Of a stretch of 64,000 bases of DNA, positions 53,549-62,653 are shown piece by piece; the stretch's first letter is position 1, and each line of letters begins with the position of its first letter. The DNA is from Paraliobacillus zengyii. Its GTDB lineage: Bacteria; Bacillota; Bacilli; Bacillales; Amphibacillaceae. The position numbers and the translations under genes are program-made. Under the pieces are notes generated by a model. It ran no database searches. It was not told the origin of the DNA and saw only the letters and a list, made by a program, of their open reading frames with translations. Where the stretch lies: assembly GCF_003268595.1 (NCBI RefSeq), contig NZ_CP029797.1, positions 2,749,501 through 2,813,500 of the forward strand, given 5' to 3'.

Positions 53549-56500
53549 ATGCGTACCTTTTTTTTAGAAACACAAGACATTGTCAAAATAACCGGCCAAC
53601 GGTTTTATAAAAGGGGCTTTGACTACTTCAAAAAAGGAAGAGTCATTGGTTTAACATACAATCAAACAATTAACACATGGAGTGCACAAGTTCGTGGAGC
53701 AAGTAGCTACAACGTTCGTATTTTCTTTTTTGATGACGATGAGCTAGAAGGTAATTGTGATTGTCCTGCATACGCCACACATTTCACTTGTAAACACATT
53801 GCAGCAGTTTTACTCGCAATAAGTAACAGTAATTCTAATGACCCTAGTCAGACAGTCTTGACTAGTACGACGAAACCAAACCCAACATTGCCAGTGAGAC
53901 CGCAAGCTAAAAGTGATCCATTCACATTACGAATGCTAGAAGCTTTTAGTAGTGAAAATAGAGCGCATGTTTTGGATGCAAAAGAGCTTCGGATTGATTA
54001 TACGTTAATTCAACGTAAAAACACACAAAATGCAAAACTGTTTTTAGAAGTTGAGTTACAAGTTGGTATAAAAAAAACGTATATAATTAAAGAAATCCGT
54101 ACCTTTCTTACCCACGTTAAAAATCAGCAACCATACCCTGTTACAAATACATTCACATATGATCCTTTACTTCATAAGTTTGCAGAAGAGGACAAAGACA
54201 TCATAGATCAGCTTATACAGGCCTATCAAAATGAAATTCTATATGATAATGACTATGGAATGACAAACAAACGTGCGGTTAGAATACCACCAAATTCAGC
54301 CAAGCCTTTATTAGAAGGAATTAGTGCAAGAGATCATACGATGAAAGATTTACAAGGCCAAATATTCGGAAGCTTTTTCTTGGAAGATAAGCTACCACCA
54401 CTTACTTTTCCAATAGATCTTGAGAATGAAGATAGCTTCTCTATTAATCTGGGTGCTTTGCTTCGTTTTAATTATTTTGATGGATATGGTTATTTATATG
54501 AAGCACACACCTTTTATCTTACAAATGCTAAACAGCGCTTAATTATTGATCAGCTGTTTTCATTATTGCCTTATCGTACCAAGCATGTACATTTGATTGC
54601 CCGAGATAAGATGGAAGCATTTGTATCAAATGTCATGCCGAAATTAGAAAGAATAGGGCAACCCATTTATTCTGAAAAAACAAACGAACTACTTGCGATA
54701 ACATCACTTAAGACAAAAATATATTTAGATGAATTACAGGATACACTTACAGCAAATGTTGTTTTTCAGTATGGAGATTATGAACTTGCACCATATGAAT
54801 CACATCAGGCTTCTAATTTAGTAATAAAACGTGAAATGAAAGCCGAACGATCAATTTTACAACTTCTTGAACAAGCTGGTTTTTATTATTTAAATGGTCG
54901 TTTTCAACTATTTAATAATGAAAATATCTACAGGTTTTTACATGATGCTTTACCAGAACTTCATAACCATGCACTTGTTTATATTTCTGATGAGGTGAAA
55001 AAATTAGTTCGTGCAGAAGAACCAGAATTACAAGCCAATATTCAAGTGAATAACACTACCGGAATGTTAGACGTTTCCTTTGATGTTAAAGGGATATCAA
55101 ATACAGAAGTACAACAACTTCTACAAGCATTAGTAGAGAAAAAACGCTATTACCGGATTCCAGATGGGCCTTTACTTGCTTTGGAAAATGAATCATTTGA
55201 ATCGTTTCAACAATTTATTGACCAACTACAATTAAGTAAGTCTGATCTTCAGGATGGACAAGTTCAAATTTCAGCAGCGCGAAGTTTACAAATAGAAGAG
55301 ACTTTTCCAGCTGAAGTTGCACATTATCAAGATACGTTTGAACAAATGTTAACTGCCTTAAAACATCCAGAAGATTTGCAATTTGATTTACCAACTACGT
55401 TAGATGCCGATTTACGCGACTATCAACTTGTAGGATTTCAGTGGTTTAAAACGCTCTCTTACTACCATTTAGGTGGCATTCTAGCAGATGATATGGGCTT
55501 AGGAAAAACAGTTCAAACAATAAGCTATTTATTAAGTGAAAAAGCAGAAAAAACAGATGGTAAATATCAAGCGTTAGTCATTGCACCTGCTTCACTGGTC
55601 TATAACTGGCGAAAGGAAATTACGAAGTTTGCACCTTCTTTACGTGCAGAAGTAATTGTCGGGACAAAACAACAACGTAGAGCAATCGTAGAACAATTGA
55701 CTGATGTGGATGTGTTAATTACTTCTTATCCACTAATGCGAAAAGACCAAGATATATACGCATCAGTACCATTTGATGCATTGATTCTTGATGAAGCACA
55801 AGCGATTAAGAACCATCTTACTTTAACAGCAAAAGCTGTTCGTTCACTTCAAGCAAAACATCGCTTCGCATTGAGCGGTACGCCTATTGAAAATACATTA
55901 GATGAATTATGGTCAATATTTCATACGATATCACCAGGATTTTTCGGAACAAAAAAGCACTTCTTACAACAAGATCCTGCTTATATCGCAATGATTACAA
56001 GACCATTTATTTTACGCCGTCTAAAACGGGATGTGTTAGCAGAATTACCAGATAAAATTGAAACAGAACAATATTCAGAGCTAACTAAAAATCAAAAGCA
56101 AGTGTACCTTGCATATGTGGAAAAAATGCAAGAGAAGATTGCTGAAACAATTGAACAAAAAGGCTTTGAAAAAGGTAAATTAGAAATATTAGCTGGGCTT
56201 ACACGTTTAAGACAAATTTGTTGTCATCCATCGTTGTTCTTAGAAAACTATACTGGAAAATCTGGTAAATTAGAACATCTAAAAGAATTAGTCGATGAAT
56301 TAAGGCAAAGTGGTAAGCGACTATTAATCTTCTCACAATTTTCAAGCATGTTAAAAATAATCAACAAAGAACTACAAGCAGACGGACATGAGGTATTTTA
56401 TTTAGATGGCTCCACTCCACCATCACAGCGATTAGAAATGGCTGATGCTTTTAACGAAGGTGAGAAATCAGTCTTCCTTATTTCCTTAAAAGCAGGTGGT

Positions 56501-56779
56501 ACAGGACTTAATTTAACTGGAGCAGACACTGTTATACTATTTGATTTATGGTGGAATCCAGCTGTTGAAGAACAAGCAGCGGGCCGTGCACATCGAATTG
56601 GACAGAAGAAGGTTGTCCAAGTTATACGTTTAATAACTGAAGGAACAATCGAAGAAAAGATTTTTCAATTACAACATGAAAAAAGAGAGCTTGTGGATCA
56701 AATCATTAAACCAGGTGAAACGATGCTATCTACGTTATCAGAAAATGAATTACGAGAACTATTGACCATCGAACGATAA
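53549..56779 (+). CDS. SWIM-domain SNF2-family helicase
   Basis: A 1076-residue putative DNA translocase. The N-terminus carries a SWIM zinc motif (CDCPAYATHFTCKHIAAVLL, about residues 70-90). A long middle region of unknown fold follows, and then the SNF2 ATPase core: GGILADDMGLGKTVQTISYL, LILDEAQAIKN, LSGTPIENTLDELWS, the C-terminal half with FSQFSSMLKI, and AAGRAHRIGQ. The start at 53549 follows AAGGTAGGG; an ATG 48 bp upstream lies in the -10. Substrate and role are not established; it is widespread as a single gene in Bacillaceae. Confidence 0.94.
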   Translation: MRTFFLETQDIVKITGQRFYKRGFDYFKKGRVIGLTYNQTINTWSAQVRGASSYNVRIFFFDDDELEGNCDCPAYATHFTCKHIAAVLLAISNSNSNDPSQTVLTSTTKPNPTLPVRPQAKSDPFTLRMLEAFSSENRAHVLDAKELRIDYTLIQRKNTQNAKLFLEVELQVGIKKTYIIKEIRTFLTHVKNQQPYPVTNTFTYDPLLHKFAEEDKDIIDQLIQAYQNEILYDNDYGMTNKRAVRIPPNSAKPLLEGISARDHTMKDLQGQIFGSFFLEDKLPPLTFPIDLENEDSFSINLGALLRFNYFDGYGYLYEAHTFYLTNAKQRLIIDQLFSLLPYRTKHVHLIARDKMEAFVSNVMPKLERIGQPIYSEKTNELLAITSLKTKIYLDELQDTLTANVVFQYGDYELAPYESHQASNLVIKREMKAERSILQLLEQAGFYYLNGRFQLFNNENIYRFLHDALPELHNHALVYISDEVKKLVRAEEPELQANIQVNNTTGMLDVSFDVKGISNTEVQQLLQALVEKKRYYRIPDGPLLALENESFESFQQFIDQLQLSKSDLQDGQVQISAARSLQIEETFPAEVAHYQDTFEQMLTALKHPEDLQFDLPTTLDADLRDYQLVGFQWFKTLSYYHLGGILADDMGLGKTVQTISYLLSEKAEKTDGKYQALVIAPASLVYNWRKEITKFAPSLRAEVIVGTKQQRRAIVEQLTDVDVLITSYPLMRKDQDIYASVPFDALILDEAQAIKNHLTLTAKAVRSLQAKHRFALSGTPIENTLDELWSIFHTISPGFFGTKKHFLQQDPAYIAMITRPFILRRLKRDVLAELPDKIETEQYSELTKNQKQVYLAYVEKMQEKIAETIEQKGFEKGKLEILAGLTRLRQICCHPSLFLENYTGKSGKLEHLKELVDELRQSGKRLLIFSQFSSMLKIINKELQADGHEVFYLDGSTPPSQRLEMADAFNEGEKSVFLISLKAGGTGLNLTGADTVILFDLWWNPAVEEQAAGRAHRIGQKKVVQVIRLITEGTIEEKIFQLQHEKRELVDQIIKPGETMLSTLSENELRELLTIER

Positions 56780-56801
56780 TAGAATGATCCCATTATGCCA
56801 A

Positions 56802-56840
56802 ACGCCAAAGGTTAGATTACATTCTAACTTTTGGCGTGTT
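56802..56840. terminator. Bidirectional terminator between helicase and lipid kinase genes
   Basis: ACGCCAAA and GTTAGA pair with TCTAAC and TTTGGCGT around a 6-nt loop, with T-rich flanks. Confidence 0.85.
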
Positions 56841-56849
56841 TTCGTTTAA

Positions 56850-57737
56850 CTATTCGATATTTCCGACTACCATTTGTATATGGTTGTGTAAAACAGTAAT
56901 ACTTGATGGTGTTTGATTCTGTCTTTCTCCATCACAATCAATATTTTGTGCTGGATCTGCTGTAACAGTTATACTTTTTGTTTTAAAAGCTTTAATTCCT
57001 TCATTAATTTGCTCGTTATTATCTACTTTTGATTGAAGAATAGACCAAAAAGTTGGTAAAGATGCTTCTTTGATAACCAATACATCTAACAACCCATCAT
57101 GGATGCTTCCTTCTGGAAAGAAAGCTCGAATCCCACCAGTATATGTACCGTTACCCACAATAAGCATAACAGCTTCATCTTCCCAAATTCCATTATCAGA
57201 TTCTATTTTTAGATGAAAAGACTTTTCTTCGCCAATTGTTTGTAGGGTACGTAAGTAATAAGCCAATCGTCCGATATTTTGTTTCGAATTTGAATCAACT
57301 GTCTCAGAAACTTGGGTAATGATACCGATGCCCCAAAAATTCAGAAAATAGTAATGATCACTTTGTCCAATATCAATCATTTTTGTTTCTTTTTCAGCAA
57401 TTTGTTCAGCTGCTTTTAACGGGTTTTGTAACATTCCAATTTCCCGAGAAAAATCATTGCTTGTGCCCCCAGGGATGATCGCAAAAGCAGGTCGTTTTTC
57501 TAGCGGGGCGATCGCATTAATCACTTCATTTACTGTACCATCACCGCCAGCCGCAATAATTAGATCAACTTGACTTGAAACTTGGTTCACATATGTTGCA
57601 CCATCTCCTGGTTGCTTTGTTTCATAAACAGTTACTTCCTCAAAAGCTATTTCTAATGTATTTATAATTTTTTCTTTTAATTGCAGCAGTTTTGCTTTCC
57701 CTGCTGCAGGGTTAAATATTACTGCAACTTTTCTCAT
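56850..57737 (-). CDS. dagK: Diacylglycerol/lipid kinase
   Basis: A 295-residue DAGK-catalytic-family kinase. N-terminal VAVIFNPAAGKAKLLQ, the nucleotide loop LIIAAGGDGTVNEVINAI, and PGGTSNDFSREIGM, then the beta-rich C-terminal domain. This DgkB/YerQ-type soluble enzyme returns diacylglycerol to phosphatidic acid during lipoteichoic acid turnover. YegS-like lipid kinases share this layout, so the exact lipid is inferred. Monocistronic, convergent with the helicase gene. Confidence 0.85.
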   Translation of the reverse strand: MRKVAVIFNPAAGKAKLLQLKEKIINTLEIAFEEVTVYETKQPGDGATYVNQVSSQVDLIIAAGGDGTVNEVINAIAPLEKRPAFAIIPGGTSNDFSREIGMLQNPLKAAEQIAEKETKMIDIGQSDHYYFLNFWGIGIITQVSETVDSNSKQNIGRLAYYLRTLQTIGEEKSFHLKIESDNGIWEDEAVMLIVGNGTYTGGIRAFFPEGSIHDGLLDVLVIKEASLPTFWSILQSKVDNNEQINEGIKAFKTKSITVTADPAQNIDCDGERQNQTPSSITVLHNHIQMVVGNIE

Positions 57738-58117
57738 ATTTCTTAACCTTCCTTCATATCAGGATACTGTAGTTATACCCCTTGCATCCCTATACAAAAC
57801 GCTAATAGGATAACCTTGATCATTTAATAGATGCTCAGAATGTATCTGTATTTTAAACAGACTCTTTATTCCCCAGGAAATAAGTAACGAAGCATTTAGT
57901 TAACTGCGCATGGTGAAGCTATTTCAGTTTTTTTATAACGCAACTTTCACTGATAAAACGCGAATTTAGATCTTGGCAAACTTGAGAAGTCTGCAATCCA
58001 ATGTTAAAGTTGACTCGTGCTCATTTTGAAAGCATCTGCATCTGATCACGAACTTGAGGTAAACTCAGTCGTAATATAACTCACTTTATATAAAGTTCAA
58101 TACAAGATAATCTATGC

Positions 58118-58256
58118 TTCGCTCCTCAAGCGAAATGGGCTCCCTTTCCGCAGGCACGGCTTCAGCTAATTCGGTAAAGAAAACCACTTTACCGAATGGA
58201 TCTTCAGCCCGTGCTGTTCCTGCAGGAGTCTCGCCCATTTCGCTTGATCCGCTAGT
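58118..58256. repeat. Dispersed palindromic repeat, best-preserved copy
   Basis: Outer arms AAGCGAAATGGGC and GCCCATTTCGCTT pair perfectly over 13 bp. Inside are CCTTTCCGCAGGCACGGCTT, the hairpin TTCGGTAAAG/CTTTACCGAA, then CTTCAGCCCGTGCTGTTCCT and GCAGGAG. Confidence 0.9.
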
Positions 58257-58600
58257 GTAGCCTGCTAATTAAGAATTATATAAAATGCTTGTTATTTGTC
58301 ATTAAAATACAAGTTAGCAAACATTAAATCAACTACATACAAAACTACCATGCTTCTTATGTTCGCCAACTTTTTGAAGAATTATCATCCAAAGAAAACC
58401 GTTTTTTTGAATAGCTATTCGAATTAGTTTATAACACAGGCAATCGGTCACTGGACAGACTTTAAAAATAATACGTTATCTGCTTGTCATAAAGTTTTAT
58501 TGTACTTATCACTACAGTTGTTAACATTATACCGATTGATTGTAGCGTAGGGCAGTCGATCCTCGAAAATATAGTTCGATTTTCTTCGTGCGGTGTTGGT

Positions 58601-58757
58601 TCAGGAAGTAAATTCAAAGTCCTGCGGGAAAAGCAAGATCTGAAGATCCACTCCTTAAAGCGATTTGTGCTTTACGGAGTTAGCTGAAGACTTGGGACTG
58701 CGATTACTCGCCCCACCGAAAACATTTGCCCGCGGAAAGCGACTGCCTGAAGCGGAA
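58601..58757. repeat. Palindromic repeat copy with a 35-bp insertion
   Basis: GTCCTGCGGGAAAAGCAAG, CTGAAGATCCACT, a partly paired hairpin CTCCTTAAAGC/GCTTTACGGAG, then TTAGCTGAAGAC. About 35 bp are inserted before GCCCGCGGAAAGCGA. The inserted bases (ACTGC, ATTACTC, CCCCACCGAAAAC) resemble the variant element at 44290-44390. Confidence 0.75.
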
Positions 58758-58908
58758 ATCAACGTGGCAGTTACGACAGAGTCTATAGTTATTCAGTCAT
58801 AAACGACAGTATTGTTAACAAACTCTTTTAACAAGCTATATAATGAATACATTCCAGATTCATAACAGCCAACTAGTGGCACTTATTTTTTGTCCCATTC
58901 ATATCAAA

Positions 58909-58942
58909 AGACACGCATACAATCATGATTGTATGCGCGTCT
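58909..58942 (-). terminator. relP terminator
   Basis: GACGCGCATACAATC pairs with GATTGTATGCGTGTC (one mismatch) with a 2-nt loop, then TTTTGA on the minus strand; it touches the relP stop. Confidence 0.85.
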
Positions 58943-58944
58943 TG

Positions 58945-59592
58945 TTATTTCAATATAGTCGGTGTTACTTTATGTTTTTCTCTTTCCACTTGCGTATGAA
59001 TGTATTCCATTTTGTCATCAAGTGCTCTTACAGTATCTGCTGCTTGTTTTAATTCATTTTTTAATTCTTGAGGGATTTCTTGATCATATTTGTAAAAAAT
59101 TTTATGTTCCAAACTCGCCCATGTATCCATCGCGATTGTTCGTATTTGTACTTCTACTGGGACATGTTCAGTTGAATTAGCAAGAAAAACAGGCACTTCA
59201 ACAATGAGGTGAAAACTACGATATCCATTTGGTTTTGGATGTTTAATATAATCTTTTACTTCAAGTACTTTAATATCATCTTGCTGACTAAGCATATGGT
59301 AAACTTTATAAATATCCGCAACAAATGAACAAGTTACTCGAACACCAGCAATGTCACGTACATGTTCTCTTGCATTAGATAGTGTGACTTCTAACCCTTT
59401 TCTATTTAACTTGTCCATAATACTATTCGGTTCTTTTAATCTCGATTTAACATGCTCCATTGGATTGTGATTATGAATAAATTCAAACTCTTCACTTAGA
59501 ATACTTAATTTTGTATCAATTTCATCTAAAGCGAATTTGTACACTAATAAACCATTTTTCCAATCATTAAACCTTTTTTGTAAAGTATTCAT
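58945..59592 (-). CDS. relP: Small alarmone synthetase RelP (SasA/YwaC type)
   Basis: A 215-residue (p)ppGpp synthetase without a hydrolase domain. Family motifs are FEFIHNHNPMEHVKSRLK, DIAGVRVTCSFVADIY, KHPKPNGYRSFHLIVEVP and VEVQIRTIAMDTWASLEHKI. The wording around these matches YwaC/RelP more than YjbM/RelQ. The start ATG at 59590-59592 has GAAAGG eight nt upstream; a further in-frame ATG eight codons up has no site. In Bacillus it is induced by cell-wall stress; no such promoter was identified here. Confidence 0.92.
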   Translation of the reverse strand: MNTLQKRFNDWKNGLLVYKFALDEIDTKLSILSEEFEFIHNHNPMEHVKSRLKEPNSIMDKLNRKGLEVTLSNAREHVRDIAGVRVTCSFVADIYKVYHMLSQQDDIKVLEVKDYIKHPKPNGYRSFHLIVEVPVFLANSTEHVPVEVQIRTIAMDTWASLEHKIFYKYDQEIPQELKNELKQAADTVRALDDKMEYIHTQVEREKHKVTPTILK

Positions 59593-59697
59593 TCCGCTCA
59601 ACCTTTCATAAGGCACTCAAGTTATATTACTAAGTAATTATACATTGAATTAACGGCAAAATGATGAAATTTCTATTAAATTTATATGAAAATTAAA

Positions 59698-60882
59698 TTA
59701 TTGCGCCTTTTCTATTTTCCATGTTGTTTCGCTAGGAAAAATAATTCCTAATTCATAATGTTCTCCTTGATAGAGGGCGCGCTGCGCAAATCTTATTTCC
59801 CCTCTTTCATCTCGAATATCAAGTTTACAATATGCACTGTTTAGCTGAAGTGCTTCATAAAATGCTTGCTCACTGGAAACAGGTTGGCCATTAACCTTGA
59901 TAATTTTTTCACCAATCATTAATCCAATATTCTCTGCTGGTGTACCTGGGATAATTCCTAATACTTTTAATCCAGTCTCTTCTACTGCAAAATAAGTAGG
60001 ATTTCTTAAATCACGTAATCGGAATTGTAACGCTAATAGCTCACGTCCAATAATCGCGATAACCACACTTATTAATGTAAAAATAGTAATATAATAGCCT
60101 GCTATCGAAAACCCAATTACGATAAAACCTAATATTAATAACGATTGTCCAAATTTATGTGTCGCCTTTATAGGCATTGAACCTCTTACTACATGTTCAA
60201 AACCAATTATTGCAGGAATAAATAAGAGTCCAAATTCTGTTTCACCTATAGAAAATATCGGCCACCAATCAGCAAATGGTGTAATTAACCCAGCTGGCAA
60301 TAGACTTATGAAAGGTATGAGCATTATTTTTTTTACTCGGTGTTGTCCTACCCATTTACCACGACTGCCTTTCTTTAATTCAGGAAAGGTTTCTTCTTGT
60401 TGTATACGTATCATTTTAATCGCTTCGATTAAAATAAAAATCCCCATTAAAGTAGTGAATATCAACCATTGAGAGTCTTTTATCTCCGTATTCCATGAAG
60501 TTGGTAGATAGGATATGAAATATGGAGAAAAGAGTAAGGCTATGTAGGTAAATCCAAATGTATACGCTGCTGATAACCACGTGAACCTTTTCCCAATTGA
60601 AAATAAAATAGTAAACAAAACAAGTCCTGCAATCATGAGATAATGAAGCGACGCACCAATAATTAACATACCTAAAGATAAGCTTAATCCAGCTAAAAGT
60701 GTCGTTTTCCATGTGTAACGTAGTTCATCAAATATAGTAAATATTTTCGTACCAAAGTATTTTCGTTCTTTCTTAATCCTGGTAAATGATGCTATGAATG
60801 TAACAATAAAAAACCAATATATTAGCGGATTAAAGAAAAGTTTGCCTACACCTTTTGCTAATTCAATTAACCATGTCTCCAT
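59698..60882 (-). CDS. minJ: Cell-division topological determinant MinJ
   Basis: A 394-residue polytopic membrane protein with six to eight hydrophobic segments over residues 1-290, then a PDZ domain (VEETGLKVLGIIPGTPAENI, MIGEKIIKVNGQPVSSEQAF). MinJ links DivIVA at poles and septa to MinCD. Length and layout match YvjD of Bacillus, and its place after ctpB confirms the assignment. No partner min genes are in the window. Confidence 0.9.
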   Translation of the reverse strand: METWLIELAKGVGKLFFNPLIYWFFIVTFIASFTRIKKERKYFGTKIFTIFDELRYTWKTTLLAGLSLSLGMLIIGASLHYLMIAGLVLFTILFSIGKRFTWLSAAYTFGFTYIALLFSPYFISYLPTSWNTEIKDSQWLIFTTLMGIFILIEAIKMIRIQQEETFPELKKGSRGKWVGQHRVKKIMLIPFISLLPAGLITPFADWWPIFSIGETEFGLLFIPAIIGFEHVVRGSMPIKATHKFGQSLLILGFIVIGFSIAGYYITIFTLISVVIAIIGRELLALQFRLRDLRNPTYFAVEETGLKVLGIIPGTPAENIGLMIGEKIIKVNGQPVSSEQAFYEALQLNSAYCKLDIRDERGEIRFAQRALYQGEHYELGIIFPSETTWKIEKAQ

Positions 60883-60979
60883 ATATTTTGCACACCCCTT
60901 TCACTTCTTTGTCTAATGAGCCTTTATTTATTATAATTCGATAAAAGATGATCTTTTCCTTCTTTTATAAGAAAATTTT

Positions 60980-61024
60980 AAGCAATTCCCTTATGAATAA
61001 ACTTACTTCATAAGGGAATTGCTT
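60980..61024 (-). terminator. ctpB terminator
   Basis: An 18-bp perfect stem, AAGCAATTCCCTTATGAA with its complement, around a 9-nt loop, then AAAATTTTC on the minus strand. Confidence 0.85.
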
Positions 61025-61034
61025 ACTTTCTTGA

Positions 61035-62516
61035 TTAATCAAATAATACTTCTAATGCCTTTTCTTGTTGCGCGTCCTCTTCACCACTTCTTACTTTTTC
61101 AATGACACTTGTTTGTAATTTCTCAGCGGTTGCTTCATCAATCTCGCCTGTTACTTCTAAATCATTTTCTGCTTGATATTCTTCTACAGCAGTTTCTGTT
61201 TCGCGACTAAAGTAGCCATCTTCTCGATTTGGATTATATCCTAAACCTTCCAACATAATTTGTGCATTCTCAATGTCTTCATTGCTATCGTTATAGGAAT
61301 AAGTTTCCTCTACTTGAATAGGATTCGCATAAAAGTATGCTGGCTGCATTATCTCTACAGTCGGCTCAACTCCCTCTTCATGAATCCAATTCCCTTCTGG
61401 AGATAACCATTTAAATAAAGTTAGTTTAATTGTACTACCGTCTCCCATTGGGATCGTTTGTTGTACTGTACCTTTTCCAAAACTTGTTGTACCAACTATT
61501 TCGGCATTTCCTGCTTCTTTCATTGAAATGGCTAAGATTTCAGAAGCCGATGCGCTACCTTCATCTATTAAAACACTAATTGGGTAATCTTTTGCATTGT
61601 CCAATTCAGAGAAATAGCGTTCTTTATTTCCTTCACCATCTTCCACCTGCATATACGGTGTGTCCTTTGTTATAAAGTTCTTCAAGATTTCTTGAATAGA
61701 AGGTAATAAACCACCCGGATTTCCTCTTACATCGATGACTAAACCTTCAATCCCCTCTTCTTCTAAACTTGTCAACTCTTCTTCAAAACGAGTAGCAGTA
61801 TCTTCGGAAAAAGAAGTTATTTCAATTATTCCTGCTTTATTACCATTTACTTCAGTTGTTTCCGAATAAACTGTTTCCAGTGGAATATCATCTCTTGTTA
61901 ATTCAACTTCAATTGTATTTGTAGCACCAGGTCGTTGGATTTCTAACGTTACTTCGGAGCCCTGTTCCCCACGAATCTTGGAAACAGCGTCATATAAGTC
62001 AAGACCTTCGATACTCTCTTCATCAACTTTTAGTATTTGATCATTAGGTTTTAAACCTGCTTGTTCTGCAGGAGAATCTTTTATCGGTGCAACAATAGTA
62101 ACCTTACCATCAACCATACTAACTTCTGCACCAATCCCCTCAAAAGAAGACTCGATCTGTTCATTAAATTGTTCCATCGTTTCTTGGTCCATATAAACAC
62201 TATATGGATCATCTAAAGTTGCGAGCATACCTTCAACTGCACCTTCGATCAACTGATCTTCATCAGCACTTTCTAAGTAGTTGTCCTGTATGACACTGTA
62301 TGCTTGCATAACTTTTGAAAAAGTAGTTGATTCTCCAGCATCACTAAGAATTTCTTCTTGTTCATCCTCAGAAAGATCGGAAAAATTAACTGAGTCGATA
62401 TTTTCTTCGGTTGATACAGTTTCTTGCAACAATTGCATACTGAAGAAAGTACCTACTCCACCAATAAGTACTGCAGCAACTATAATTAGAACTAGATAAT
62501 TTTTCTTGATTTGCAC
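61035..62516 (-). CDS. ctpB: C-terminal processing protease CtpB
   Basis: A 493-residue S41-family serine protease outside the membrane. N-terminal membrane anchor (about 8-27), a PDZ domain (IGAEVSMVDGKVTIVAPIKD onward), catalytic Ser in DEGSASASEIL and Lys in GTTSFGKGTVQQ, and a C-terminal peptidoglycan-binding-like domain (QIMLEGLGYNPNREDGYFSR). In Bacillus it cleaves SpoIVFA to activate sigma-K in sporulation. Start is GTG at 62514-62516 after GGGGTG; upstream codons in the open frame lack a site. Confidence 0.93.
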   Translation of the reverse strand: MQIKKNYLVLIIVAAVLIGGVGTFFSMQLLQETVSTEENIDSVNFSDLSEDEQEEILSDAGESTTFSKVMQAYSVIQDNYLESADEDQLIEGAVEGMLATLDDPYSVYMDQETMEQFNEQIESSFEGIGAEVSMVDGKVTIVAPIKDSPAEQAGLKPNDQILKVDEESIEGLDLYDAVSKIRGEQGSEVTLEIQRPGATNTIEVELTRDDIPLETVYSETTEVNGNKAGIIEITSFSEDTATRFEEELTSLEEEGIEGLVIDVRGNPGGLLPSIQEILKNFITKDTPYMQVEDGEGNKERYFSELDNAKDYPISVLIDEGSASASEILAISMKEAGNAEIVGTTSFGKGTVQQTIPMGDGSTIKLTLFKWLSPEGNWIHEEGVEPTVEIMQPAYFYANPIQVEETYSYNDSNEDIENAQIMLEGLGYNPNREDGYFSRETETAVEEYQAENDLEVTGEIDEATAEKLQTSVIEKVRSGEEDAQQEKALEVLFD

Positions 62517-62576
62517 TTTTTTCACCCCGATTTTTTTGTTCAATATTATTTTCCTAGTGTACCATATGTATGACAC

Positions 62577-62611
62577 AAAAAGGCACCACAACATTTCGTG
62601 CGATGCCTTTG
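62577..62611 (-). terminator. Terminator after the M23 peptidase gene
   Basis: AAAGGCA and GCAC pair with GTG and TGCCTTT with a small bulge, then TTGTGTC on the minus strand. It lies between the M23 gene and ctpB, so ctpB has a separate start or relies on read-through. Confidence 0.65.
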
Positions 62612-62653
62612 TTTATTTAGATTATGCTTTTATTGTGAAAAGATGTGTACTTA

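Larger units (their letters stand above)
57738..58908. other. Gene-free stretch between dagK and relP, repeat-rich
   Basis: About 1.17 kb with no credible ORF. It contains two large palindromic repeat copies (58118-58256 and 58601-58757). The rest has no clear signal. Confidence 0.7.
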
